From assembly GCA_964529175.1 (NCBI GenBank), contig CAZGVO010000010.1:1-64000 (forward strand): 64,000 bases of DNA, given 5' to 3'. The translations under genes and the position numbers were made by a program. Shown piece by piece: positions 34,949 to 43,388 of the stretch (position 1 is the first letter of the stretch; each line of letters begins with the position of its first letter). This stretch comes from JAAFJM01 sp964529175. Lineage in GTDB: Bacteria > Bacteroidota > Bacteroidia > UKL13-3. A model generated the notes under the pieces. The model did no database searches and was not told where the DNA came from. It saw nothing but the letters and a program-made list of their open reading frames with translations.

Positions 34949-35158
34949 GTTTGAGGCACAATTGTTAGGATTCGTCTTCATCAAAAAGTCATTGCGAACA
35001 TTTATTGCGAGAGCAATAACCAGGAATCTCAAACTAGCATTTGCTTAGCATAACTTTGTATTGTTTTCGCGCTTTGGTGGGACAGGCTATCTCTCAAAAT
35101 AACAAATCCACTTTCGTTATGAATCTACCTGAACTGCATCCAACATTCAACATTCAAA

Positions 35159-35575
35159 TTAAGGATACATACTTTTAACATGTTTAACTGATAAGGCTAT
35201 CATTTCTTTTAGAATTTCTTGGTCTATATCAGCTAACTTTTTTATGTAAATACAAGCTTTGGCGCTTTTATGTTTGCCAAATTTTTCAAGCAAAGTATCT
35301 CTGTTTTCAAAGCTCGATGATAGGTATAATGATATTTCGTTTTTTCTGGGCGAAAAGCCAACCAAGGGTGCATCACCTTCTCGTCCACTTTCGTATTTAT
35401 AATGATAAGAGCCAAAACCAATAATACTTGGTCCCCACATTTTGGCTTTAAAACCAGTAACTTTTTCCATAATGGTTACTATGTTTATGCAATCTTGTTT
35501 TTTAGTTTCATCGGTAACGGTAGCTAAAAAATTGGCTACACTTTCTATTGTCTCCACTGTTTTATTTTGGGCCAT
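35159..35575 (-). CDS. DUF1801 domain protein
   Basis: 138 residues: an N-terminal helix with VETIESVANFLATV, then the family core KMWGPSIIGFGSYHYKYESGREGDAPLVGFSPRKNEISLYL and the end KFGKHKSAKACIYIKKLADID. This matches the DUF1801 (YdhG-like) group of small soluble proteins. The function is unknown. The 210-bp gap downstream (34949-35158) holds a partly palindromic GTCATTGCGAAC ... TTGCGAGAGCAAT segment that looks like another decayed interspersed repeat. Confidence 0.8.
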   Translation of the reverse strand: MAQNKTVETIESVANFLATVTDETKKQDCINIVTIMEKVTGFKAKMWGPSIIGFGSYHYKYESGREGDAPLVGFSPRKNEISLYLSSSFENRDTLLEKFGKHKSAKACIYIKKLADIDQEILKEMIALSVKHVKSMYP

Positions 35576-35639
35576 GGCGTTTATAAATTTAAGTTTGTAA
35601 AAATATTTATTTGTAGCTAAAAATTGTATTATTGTTTTA

Positions 35640-36512
35640 ATGAAAGCCTATAACCCTAAAGATTGGACCAAACTTATTTTTCATTTTCACAAATCTGATT
35701 CTTTCAGAATGTTGTTACCAGCCATCGTTGCATTGGCTATTTATTCATCTGTATTATGTTATTTAGATGTGGAAATTAGGGTAATTAAATTGCGAAGCAC
35801 CACTGTATTACATTCGCTTTTAGGTTTTGTACTTTCGTTGTTATTGGTATTTAGAACCAATACTGCTTACGATAGGTGGTGGGAAGGCCGCAAGCTTTGG
35901 GGCGAATTGGTTAATAATAGCCGTAATTTAATGTTTAAAATAAATGCATTTTTACCTCAAACTGAAATGGTAACTAAAAAACACTTTAGTTTGCTAATTG
36001 GTAATTTTGCCATGGCCTTAAAAGAGCATTTACGACAAGGTATAAATCCATTATTAATTGACGAACACCCTAATTTAAGTGTGAAGGAAGTAACCGAAAA
36101 TCCGCATGGTCCTAATAGAATTATTCAACAACTATTTATTGAAACCAACCAATTACATCAAAAAGGAATTATTTCTGACGAAAAACTAATTGTACTAAAC
36201 CATGAATTAAGCTCATTTGCGGCAGTTGTAGGAGCTTGCGAACGCATTAAATCCACTCCAATTCCTTATTCATATAGCACTTTTATTAAACGTATAATTT
36301 TAATTTATACCATTACACTTCCTATAGGTTTGGTTGATGATTTTAAATGGGCAACTATTCCTATGGTTTTATTTGTATTTTATGCCTTTGCTGGTTTAGA
36401 GCTAATTGCCGAAGAAATAGAAGATCCTTTTGGTAAAGAAGATAACGATTTGCCAACGGACGATATTGCTAAAAGAATTAAGAAAAATTTAGCCGATATT
36501 TTGGATGAGTAA
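35640..36512 (+). CDS. Bestrophin-like anion channel (UPF0187)
   Basis: 290 residues with about four membrane spans (23-42, 56-70, 216-232 and 238-256). The signature FRTNTAYDRWWEGRKLWG (70-87) and the C-terminal FYAFAGLELIAEEIEDPFG are diagnostic of bacterial bestrophins. Members form pentameric anion or cation channels in the inner membrane. The aspartate/glutamate-rich tail EIEDPFGKEDNDLPTDD is the conserved belt region. It is a single gene, 64 bp from the divergent DUF1801 gene. Confidence 0.88.
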   Translation: MKAYNPKDWTKLIFHFHKSDSFRMLLPAIVALAIYSSVLCYLDVEIRVIKLRSTTVLHSLLGFVLSLLLVFRTNTAYDRWWEGRKLWGELVNNSRNLMFKINAFLPQTEMVTKKHFSLLIGNFAMALKEHLRQGINPLLIDEHPNLSVKEVTENPHGPNRIIQQLFIETNQLHQKGIISDEKLIVLNHELSSFAAVVGACERIKSTPIPYSYSTFIKRIILIYTITLPIGLVDDFKWATIPMVLFVFYAFAGLELIAEEIEDPFGKEDNDLPTDDIAKRIKKNLADILDE

Positions 36513-36520
36513 GTGCATGC

Positions 36521-37152
36521 TTAAGCTTTAAAAATTATCAATTCTTTACCTGAGCCAATATTGTTTTTAATTAACTCTTTTTCGGTTGATGTTATGTTAT
36601 TAATGCCTATGGCAACACCTATCCAGTTCTGTTTTCTTACAGATTCAACTGTTTTTATTATTGGTTTTTTGTTGATTGTAAAAGGTTGTAAATTAATGGA
36701 ATACCCTATTTTGGCAATACCTTCTATTATTTGTCCTAATAAAAAAATTGGCGGTTAGCTATTGGAAAACAATCCTCTACTTTAAATTGAGCTTGTATTT
36801 TATAATGCCAATCAAAATAGCAATATCTACATTGTTTGGCTTCTGGCGTTCGGGCTAGTTTTTGGCACTTTGGACATATATTTAAAAAAACTTTATCAAC
36901 ATGTTTTGCAAGTATTTTTTGCGCAGCATTGAGTTCAAAAGCTTCAATACCGTCATTTAATAAATCAAGTACAGTTTTATCATCAGTAATCCATCCCATT
37001 CTTTTAAAATTTTTGCTTAGTTTTTCTCTCACTTCAGGTTCTGAATTATCAAGCGTAAACTGATTGTGAAAATGTTTTAAAGCCATGTTTTCATCAATGC
37101 TGAGTAACTTTGAATAATGAGTAATAATGTATTTAGCTGTTTCAATATCCAT
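36521..37152 (-). pseudogene. Zinc-ribbon plus beta-barrel protein, frameshifted at a T7 tract
   Basis: The intact upstream frame (36736-37152) gives 138 residues: a helical N-terminus with tryptophan-containing GWITDDKTVLDLLNDGIEAF, and a zinc ribbon CPKCQKLARTPEAKQCRYC. It stops just after FPIANRQFFY. A second open frame follows at once (to the stop at 36521): LLGQIIEGIAKIGYSINLQP ... IKTVESVRK ... GVAIGINNITSTEKELIK. Adding one T to the T7 run (36741-36747 on the plus strand as A7) fuses them into about 209 residues. The joined segment FKVEDCFPIANRQFFLLGQI resembles an EF-Tu domain 2-like barrel. The start overlaps the next gene by 11 bp. Confidence 0.6.
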
Positions 37153-37624
37153 GTTTGATTATGCTTAAAAATTTATTTATCCAAACCACTCTTACATCGT
37201 TACTGTTAGATTTTGCTAAATTAAAATACCAATTATTTTGCAAAGTTCTAAAATAAATTTCGGTTAAAGGTCCATCATCAATATAAAATTGTTCTCCTTG
37301 TTTTAAGGAGTCGTTTTTATTGAAAATTTTTTCGGTATAAAATGCTTGTAATTGTACTTTGATAGCATCATTAACCTTAGTGTTTACTTTTATTTTATTT
37401 TGATGTTTTTGGTGCTTTTTAAAATAAAATTTTCCATTGGTTTTATAACAAATATAAGCCACATAATTATTGCTAGTATTGGCACTTTGGGTATGCATTA
37501 CCACTAAAATAGAATCAGCTTTTATACCTTGGCATATATCCATAAACTTACTATTTTGACTAAAACTGATACCTGTTTTTAGCAATAGTATTATCATTAG
37601 CAATGGTTTAGTTGATTTTATCAT
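37142..37624 (-). CDS. Secreted protein, unknown
   Basis: 160 residues. Signal peptide 1-22 (ends GISFSQ). The mature part contains paired KHQKHQNKIK and a C-terminal WYFNLAKS ... VVWINKFLSIIKHGY; no family recognised. Its end overlaps the zinc-ribbon gene by 11 bp on the same strand, which suggests coupled translation. Confidence 0.55.
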   Translation of the reverse strand: MIKSTKPLLMIILLLKTGISFSQNSKFMDICQGIKADSILVVMHTQSANTSNNYVAYICYKTNGKFYFKKHQKHQNKIKVNTKVNDAIKVQLQAFYTEKIFNKNDSLKQGEQFYIDDGPLTEIYFRTLQNNWYFNLAKSNSNDVRVVWINKFLSIIKHGY

Positions 37625-37732
37625 TTTGCCTCAAAGTTGTAATTTTGTCTAATTGGTTTATAAGGGTGGAAATATACCAACTTAAATTTCATCTTGTTAA
37701 CCATATAATCTCTTTAATCGTGTTCAGACAGT

Positions 37733-38440
37733 TTACTCATTACACTTTTTAATTATTAAAGGTTTTAGTATGGTGTCTTTATCCGTTTCTGCGTTAAACC
37801 AATCAGTATAATCAATATAATACCATTTGTTTTTTCTATATTCAAGATAACCATTTATTTGTTTAAAATTGGGCATGGAATCAACTTCATAATCAAAAGC
37901 ACTTTCGAAAACTTTAAATGATTTTATTTCATTCCATTTATTACCACAAAGCGAATAAATAACACAAGTACTAATATTGGTAAAGTCATAATAATCTACC
38001 ACCACAGCTATTTCATCTTTATTGTCTTTATTATTATCACCAATATTAATTAAGCAATAAAGGCTGCCTCCCGCACCTAAATGTAAAGTATCATTTGGTT
38101 TATTACTCATAAATAATTGCACATCGGAATTCATTAATCCAAAATAGTTTTCTATAGAGTTCCATTGAGAATCAGGGAAGCTATCAATAGGCTGTTTGGT
38201 TAGTTCATTTATGGTATTTTGGCATAATGTATCTATTTTACCATCTCCATCAAAATCGCCAGTAATAGATAGTTTCTTCAAATGAAAAAAAGTGTTTTTA
38301 ATAGCAGAGTCCTTATTGATAGTTAAGGTATCTGTTTTATTATTTTTATTGGTGTTAGTGCTATTAGTGCAGCTAAAAAAATAAAGTATAAAACAGTAAA
38401 ATAAGGGTTTGAAAAAATGGGTTGGTTTTATAATTTTCAT
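37733..38440 (-). CDS. FG-GAP-like lipoprotein, paralog A
   Basis: 235 residues. Lipobox LYFFSC with cysteine near residue 24. The calcium-loop motif GDFDGDGKIDTL follows at about 60-71, and GDNNKDNKDEIAVVVDYYDF at about 133-152 is a second EF-loop-like site, so this resembles FG-GAP/VCBS-type beta-propeller blades. Strikingly similar to the gene at 39310-39987 (shared NDTLHLG, LYCLINIGDNN, KDEIA, SLC, F-x-V/I-F-E-x-A-F-D and KWYYIDY). The function is unknown. It probably resides in the outer membrane. Confidence 0.65.
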   Translation of the reverse strand: MKIIKPTHFFKPLFYCFILYFFSCTNSTNTNKNNKTDTLTINKDSAIKNTFFHLKKLSITGDFDGDGKIDTLCQNTINELTKQPIDSFPDSQWNSIENYFGLMNSDVQLFMSNKPNDTLHLGAGGSLYCLINIGDNNKDNKDEIAVVVDYYDFTNISTCVIYSLCGNKWNEIKSFKVFESAFDYEVDSMPNFKQINGYLEYRKNKWYYIDYTDWFNAETDKDTILKPLIIKKCNE

Positions 38441-38515
38441 TTGTTAAAAAATGATTTTGTGGTTTGCTATTGGTACAAATTATCTTTTATAGTCATATCC
38501 TTTTGGTGTTGCGCC

Positions 38516-38581
38516 ATTGCAGGCGTCTTCGCCTGCAATTTTTTATCGGTACTTTTAGCTGTTGGCGGGGACGCCAACAGC
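38516..38581. repeat. Pair of perfect 10-bp-stem hairpins
   Basis: ATTGCAGGCG-TCTT-CGCCTGCAAT (38516-38539) and GCTGTTGGCG-GGGA-CGCCAACAGC (38558-38581): both have 10-bp perfect stems and 4-nt loops, 18 bp apart, and far higher GC than their surroundings. A T run follows the first on the plus strand, but no plus-strand gene ends here. Confidence 0.75.
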
Positions 38582-38647
38582 GGCTAAGAAATACTTAACT
38601 CGCTTTTTTACTAAACCAAGTTTAGTGCTTCGTTTTTAGTTTCATAG

Positions 38648-39307
38648 TTATCCATCTTTTCGTGTACTTTCTTTAAAGTCAAATCCTGTTAAATAAGAAA
38701 TTTTCCATTTGTTATTTTCTTTTACAACTTTAAATTTATAAGAAAAGTCTTTCCAAGACTTATCTGCGTTTTGTTCAAGATTACCCCAATGCCAAGTTGC
38801 TTCTGCATTGTTTTTTTCTAAACTAATTATATTTACTTCTATAAAGTCAAATGGATTTGGTTTGTCGTATGGAACGTCTTGACACATGGTCCAAGGGCTA
38901 ACGTCATTTGCAAAAATAAAAGTAGGTAAGTTGCCAACCAACCATGGGTCATAATTACCATTTCTAAGTCTTTTATCGAGTGTCACAATTATTTGGTTGT
39001 AATTATCAATAAACTCTGTAGCAAAGAAATTTGTCTGTTTAAGTTTTTCAAGGTTTTGCTTATGCTTTTTAAGATCAAAGCCAATGTAAACTATGTTTTT
39101 ACTATCGACAAGAACCGGAAGCAAATCAATAGAATTTTTGTTTTCCGCCCAATTAAGAACTTGTCTTATAAAAACTTGAATTTGCTCTTTATCTTGAGTT
39201 GAAATTGATGATTTTTCTTCGGTTACAGAAGTCGTTTTGGTGTCAGCTTGATTACAGCCGAAAAGTAGTACTAATAATATTAAAGTTGTCTGTTTAATTT
39301 TTTGCAT
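38648..39307 (-). CDS. Putative lipoprotein, NTF2-like by eye
   Basis: 219 residues. Lipobox LLFGC at about residue 18. The mature part has a helix DKEQIQVFIRQVLNWAENKNS at the start and the closing EATWHWGNLEQ ... YKFKVVKENNKWKISYLTGF, an order seen in NTF2-like/DUF3828 proteins; this is tentative. It lies between the two FG-GAP paralogs, 2 bp from paralog B, so those two share a transcript. Confidence 0.6.
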   Translation of the reverse strand: MQKIKQTTLILLVLLFGCNQADTKTTSVTEEKSSISTQDKEQIQVFIRQVLNWAENKNSIDLLPVLVDSKNIVYIGFDLKKHKQNLEKLKQTNFFATEFIDNYNQIIVTLDKRLRNGNYDPWLVGNLPTFIFANDVSPWTMCQDVPYDKPNPFDFIEVNIISLEKNNAEATWHWGNLEQNADKSWKDFSYKFKVVKENNKWKISYLTGFDFKESTRKDG

Positions 39308-39309
39308 TT

Positions 39310-39987
39310 TTATTTACATGGTTCAATTTGTAGTTTCAACATTTTTCCAACGTCTTCTTGTTTTTCATATTCTTGAAGATAATCAATATAATACCATTGA
39401 CCATTTCTTTTTTCTAAAAACTCTTTTATTTCTGTAAGAATAGGAGGCTTGTTTCCTGAAAAATCAAACGCTCCTTCAAAAATATTAAACTCTTTCAATA
39501 TTATCCATTCGTAATTGCACAAAGAAAATATTTTACAACTGTTCACTCTACTAAAGTCTAAATAGTCAATAACCAACGCTATTTCGTCTTTGCCATCAGC
39601 ATTGTTATCACCAATGTTTATTAGACAATAAAGTCCTTGAGCTGTTCCTAAATGCAATGTATCATTATTAATTTTATTAATTGTCAAATACAAATCTGCT
39701 TTTTGGTTATAAAACCAATTGACAACTGTGTCCCACTCATTTTGAAAAGGGTCTGCTGAAAATTCAATTTCACTTTTTGTCAGTCTTGAATAATTATGTT
39801 GAAATACGGTGTCCTGTTTTCCATCACCATTAAAGTCGCCAATCACAAACAGTTTCTCCAATTTATGAAGTTTTACTTTATCGTCAGCTCTATTAGGAAC
39901 AGTTAAATTTTCAACTAATTTTTCACTTTGGCTATTACAACTTAAAAGTCCCAAGATTAATATCAATATAAATATAGTCTTTTTCAC
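39310..39987 (-). CDS. FG-GAP-like lipoprotein, paralog B
   Basis: 225 residues. Lipobox LGLLSC (about residue 17). GDFNGDGKQDTVF (about 51-63) and GDNNADGKDEIALVIDYLDF (about 125-144) are calcium-loop motifs matching paralog A at 37733-38440. Aligned by eye the two agree over most of their length with few gaps. It is the first gene of a likely two-gene unit with the lipoprotein gene at 38648. Confidence 0.65.
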   Translation of the reverse strand: MKKTIFILILILGLLSCNSQSEKLVENLTVPNRADDKVKLHKLEKLFVIGDFNGDGKQDTVFQHNYSRLTKSEIEFSADPFQNEWDTVVNWFYNQKADLYLTINKINNDTLHLGTAQGLYCLINIGDNNADGKDEIALVIDYLDFSRVNSCKIFSLCNYEWIILKEFNIFEGAFDFSGNKPPILTEIKEFLEKRNGQWYYIDYLQEYEKQEDVGKMLKLQIEPCK

Positions 39988-40503
39988 GGTGGTGCTTAAA
40001 AATGTCTATAACTCATTTACTAAAAAGTTTCTTTCTAAAAACTCTTTAAACCACCCAAATTTGGTTAGCTTGGTTCAATAGGTTTATTCTTTTTGTTTCT
40101 TACAAACTTATTTATTTATACTACTAAAACAAGCAGGATTTAACGGAACGTTAATTTTTTATGGTCTTTAAAATTGTAAATAATTAGCAAATATTTTTTA
40201 TGTTATTATCGCTTAATTTTTAAAGTTAAGTTTTAATTTTTAACTGATACTTAAATGACAAATCATTCATGGAAAAGTATTTGTTAATTTAGGAAGATGC
40301 CTTTGGCATGACTGGGCGGGAATTTGTAAAATAAGCAATAGGCAAAAGATCAATTGCCGTTTTCATGAAAGCTTTAGGGATTAGCCAACGGAAAATTTAA
40401 TAGGCAATCAGCAATCAGCAAATAAACAATATAACCATCCAACAATGTAACCATCAACCATCAACTAAAATAAAAAAAATCACTTATCATTGCAATTAAC
40501 TAC
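39988..40503. other. 516-bp gene-free stretch
   Basis: AT-rich, with no open frame of gene-like composition on either strand and no RNA gene that I recognise. The last 120 bp (about 40385-40503) are low-complexity text built from words such as CAATCAGCAATCAG and AACCATCCAACAATG, similar to text upstream of the gene at 42808. Confidence 0.6.
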
Positions 40504-42609
40504 ATGCAAGGCAATTCGTTTTTACAAACTAAAATAGAATATTTAAAAGGAGTAGGTGCAGCAAAGGCCGAACTTTTGCAAAAGGAATATAACATATTTT
40601 CCTTTAACGATTTGCTATACTATTTTCCCTACAGGCATATTGATAGGAGTAAAACTTATCAAATCAGTCAGCTTGACGATACCATGCAATACATTCAGTT
40701 AAAAGGTACTGTAAGTAATTTGCGTACCATTGGGCAAGGTGCAGGGGCACGGTTGGTAGCTAATTTTAGTGATGGAACAGGCAGCATTGAACTCATTTGG
40801 TTTCAAGGACAAAAATGGATAAAAGATAGTTTATTGGCTGGTAAAGTGTATGTGGTTTTTGGTAAACTAACTGAGTTTAACCGCACTTTTAGCATGGTTC
40901 ATCCAAGCATGGAAGACCCTGCTTTGGTAAACGAAAAGCTGTATTTAAAAATGATGCCGCTTTATAATGCCAGTGAAAAGGCTAAAAAACGTGGCGTAGA
41001 TACCAAGTTTTTAATGAAGTTAACCAATACTTTGTTAACCGATGCTCGCTTGCAAATAGAGGAAAACTTGCCTGATTATTTGGTGGCTAAACACAAGCTT
41101 ATGAGCCGTAAACAAGCCATGATGCAAATACACTTTCCCGAATCGTTTCAGCTATTACATGCGGCTGAGCAACGCCTAAAGTTTGAAGAATTATTTTTTA
41201 ATCAATTGCGCATATTGCGCTATAAATTAAAACGTCATACTGTATTTAACGGAATAAAAATTGCCAAAATTGGCGATTTATTCAATGGTTTTTATAACCA
41301 TCAATTGCCTTTTGAATTAACCAATGCACAAAAGCGGGTTTTAAAAGAAATAAGGGTGGATATGGGCAGCGGTAAGCAAATGAACCGTTTGGTTCAAGGC
41401 GATGTAGGTAGTGGAAAAACAGTTGTTGCCCTCATGAGTATGCTCATGGCTATTGATAATGGTTATCAAGCTACACTCATGGCTCCAACCGAAATATTAG
41501 CTAACCAACATTTTGAAACCATCAAATCTTTATTGGGCGATTTGCCAGTTAGGGTTGAGTTACTTACAGGTTCTAAAACCAAAAAGAACCGCAGACCCAT
41601 TCACGAAGGGTTGAAAAATGGCGAAATTCATATATTAATTGGCACCCATGCTTTAATTGAAGATGCGGTGGAATTTAAAAACATTGGCATAGCCATTATC
41701 GATGAACAACACAGGTTTGGAGTAGAGCAAAGGGCAAAACTTTGGAAAAAAAACGAGAATCCACCACATATTTTGGTAATGACAGCTACACCCATTCCGC
41801 GTACTTTAGCCATGACTCTTTATGGCGATTTGGATACCAGTATGATAGATGAATTGCCCGCAGGGCGTAAGCCTATAAAAACCATTCATAAATACGATAA
41901 TAACCGTTTAGAAGTTTATGGATTTATTAGAAACGAAATTAATAAAGGAAGGCAAGTATATATAGTTTATCCATTGATAGCGGAAAGCGAAAAGTTAGAT
42001 TTCAAAAATTTAGCAGAAGGATATGAAAGTATTTGCAGAGAATTTCCTTTGCCAACTTATGCAGTAAGCATGGTGCATGGCAAAATGAAACCAGCTGAAA
42101 AAGATTTTGAAATGCAGCGTTTTGTAAAAGGCGAAACCAATATTATGGTGGCTACTACCGTAATAGAAGTTGGAGTAAACGTGCCTAATGCCAGTGTTAT
42201 GATAATAGAAAGTGCGCAACGTTTTGGTTTATCGCAATTACACCAATTACGCGGCCGAGTGGGCAGGGGAGCAGAACAAAGTTATTGTATATTAATGACT
42301 GATTTTAAAATTAGTCAAGATGGAAAACTGCGTATGAAAACCATGGTAGAAACCAACGATGGTTTTAAAATTAGCGAAGTAGATTTACAACTGCGTGGTC
42401 CGGGCGATATGGAAGGAACCATGCAAAGTGGTGTGTTAGATTTGCGCATTGCAAGCATTATTGACGATAAAGAAATTCTAGAAGCAGCCCGAAAAGAAGC
42501 CCAATTAATACTTGAAAACGATAATACTTTACAAAAACCCGAACATGCTATTTTAAACCAATACCTGATGCTATATAGAAAAACTAATAAATGGGGAGCG
42601 ATAAGTTAG
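40504..42609 (+). CDS. recG: ATP-dependent DNA helicase RecG
   Basis: 701 residues. The branch-migrating helicase that reverses stalled forks and processes R-loops and Holliday junctions. The N-terminal wedge (OB-fold) domain covers about 60-170. Walker A is GDVGSGKTVVA (near 299), the DExH box DEQHRFG (400-406) and motif III TATPIPRTLA. The second RecA-like domain carries VATTVIEVGVNVPNA and QLRGRVGRG, and the TRG hairpin region follows. The length is normal. It is monocistronic. Confidence 0.96.
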   Translation: MQGNSFLQTKIEYLKGVGAAKAELLQKEYNIFSFNDLLYYFPYRHIDRSKTYQISQLDDTMQYIQLKGTVSNLRTIGQGAGARLVANFSDGTGSIELIWFQGQKWIKDSLLAGKVYVVFGKLTEFNRTFSMVHPSMEDPALVNEKLYLKMMPLYNASEKAKKRGVDTKFLMKLTNTLLTDARLQIEENLPDYLVAKHKLMSRKQAMMQIHFPESFQLLHAAEQRLKFEELFFNQLRILRYKLKRHTVFNGIKIAKIGDLFNGFYNHQLPFELTNAQKRVLKEIRVDMGSGKQMNRLVQGDVGSGKTVVALMSMLMAIDNGYQATLMAPTEILANQHFETIKSLLGDLPVRVELLTGSKTKKNRRPIHEGLKNGEIHILIGTHALIEDAVEFKNIGIAIIDEQHRFGVEQRAKLWKKNENPPHILVMTATPIPRTLAMTLYGDLDTSMIDELPAGRKPIKTIHKYDNNRLEVYGFIRNEINKGRQVYIVYPLIAESEKLDFKNLAEGYESICREFPLPTYAVSMVHGKMKPAEKDFEMQRFVKGETNIMVATTVIEVGVNVPNASVMIIESAQRFGLSQLHQLRGRVGRGAEQSYCILMTDFKISQDGKLRMKTMVETNDGFKISEVDLQLRGPGDMEGTMQSGVLDLRIASIIDDKEILEAARKEAQLILENDNTLQKPEHAILNQYLMLYRKTNKWGAIS

Positions 42610-42610
42610 C

Positions 42611-42807
42611 TTCTGGCCTCTGGCCTCTGGCTCAAGGCAAACAAATTAAAGTTCCGTAGGAACGACAAATATTGTAACCATGGTCCCGAATGCTTTCGGG
42701 ATCAACCCATGGAAATGAACAACGAAAAACGGCACTTCGGCTCCGCTCAGTGACCGATAACGAATATCGAAAAACGAACAACGAACAACCATCAACTAAC
42801 AACTAAT
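42611..42807. repeat. Cluster of mixed interspersed repeats
   Basis: In order: tandem TCTGGCC words (about 42612-42632); mini-hairpin GTTCC-GTA-GGAAC (42651-42663); hairpin TCCCGAA-TGCT-TTCGGGA (42684-42701) nested between two CCATGG boxes (42678-42683 and 42707-42712); a diverged copy of the GIY-YIG-associated repeat, CACTTCGGCTCCGCTCAGTG (42733-42752); and ACGAACAACGAACAACC-type low-complexity text up to the next ATG. Confidence 0.65.
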
Positions 42808-43269
42808 ATGAATTTCACACAATTTCCGCATATCGATTTTGAGGCATTCCGCAATGAGTTAAAGCCCGAAACACCAGCTCAGTTTGGCAGCATGAATGCC
42901 CAACAAATGATAGAACATGTAAGTTTAATTTACGATTATGTTTTATCTGACATAGTTACCAAAGTATTAACCCCCGAAGAAAAAATAGAAAAAACAAAAA
43001 AGTTATTTTTATGGTCACCAGGAGGTTTTAAACAAGGTGTAACCAATGAGTTTACCCAAAGTTTATCGTTTAAGACCAAATACGCTAATATGGAAGAAGC
43101 CATTAACGAATTTGAAAAACGCCATCATTTAGTAGCAAATGCACTAGCAAATAATTTAGTAGTAGGTAAAACACATCCTATATTTGGTTTATTAAACACT
43201 GAAGAATGGACACAGTTTTTTACCAAACACACATGGCATCACTTTAATCAGTTTGGCTTAATAAAATAA
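42808..43269 (+). CDS. DUF1569 protein, DinB-like four-helix fold
   Basis: 153 residues. The pattern MNAQQMIEHVSLIYDY, then FLWSPGGFKQGV and the C-terminal HPIFGLLNTEEWTQFFTKHTWHHFNQFGLIK is the DUF1569 branch of the DinB superfamily. The histidines in IEHV and HTWHHF would form the metal site usual in this fold. The reaction is unknown; related enzymes use thiols such as bacillithiol. It is a single gene. Confidence 0.8.
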   Translation: MNFTQFPHIDFEAFRNELKPETPAQFGSMNAQQMIEHVSLIYDYVLSDIVTKVLTPEEKIEKTKKLFLWSPGGFKQGVTNEFTQSLSFKTKYANMEEAINEFEKRHHLVANALANNLVVGKTHPIFGLLNTEEWTQFFTKHTWHHFNQFGLIK

Positions 43270-43388
43270 AAGTAGGTTTTTGTCAAATCTAATCATTTAA
43301 AAATAAGCATTTTATAAAAATATTTTTATTTTTTGTAACAAAATATATGCCTTGGCGTATTAAGCTACATAAAATAAAAAATACCAAT

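Noticed and set aside
34949..35158. Small gene or RNA between the lipoprotein and DUF1801 genes
   Set aside because: Contains only decayed repeat-like text around TTGCGAGAGCAATAACC; no start, motif or terminator fits a gene.
36561..36758. Plus-strand frame of 65 codons
   Set aside because: It is antisense to the displaced tail of the frameshifted zinc-ribbon gene, which has better protein-like sequence.
38516..38545. Rho-independent terminator
   Set aside because: Stem plus T run on the plus strand, but no plus-strand gene lies upstream within about 2 kb; the neighbouring twin hairpin fits a repeat pair better.
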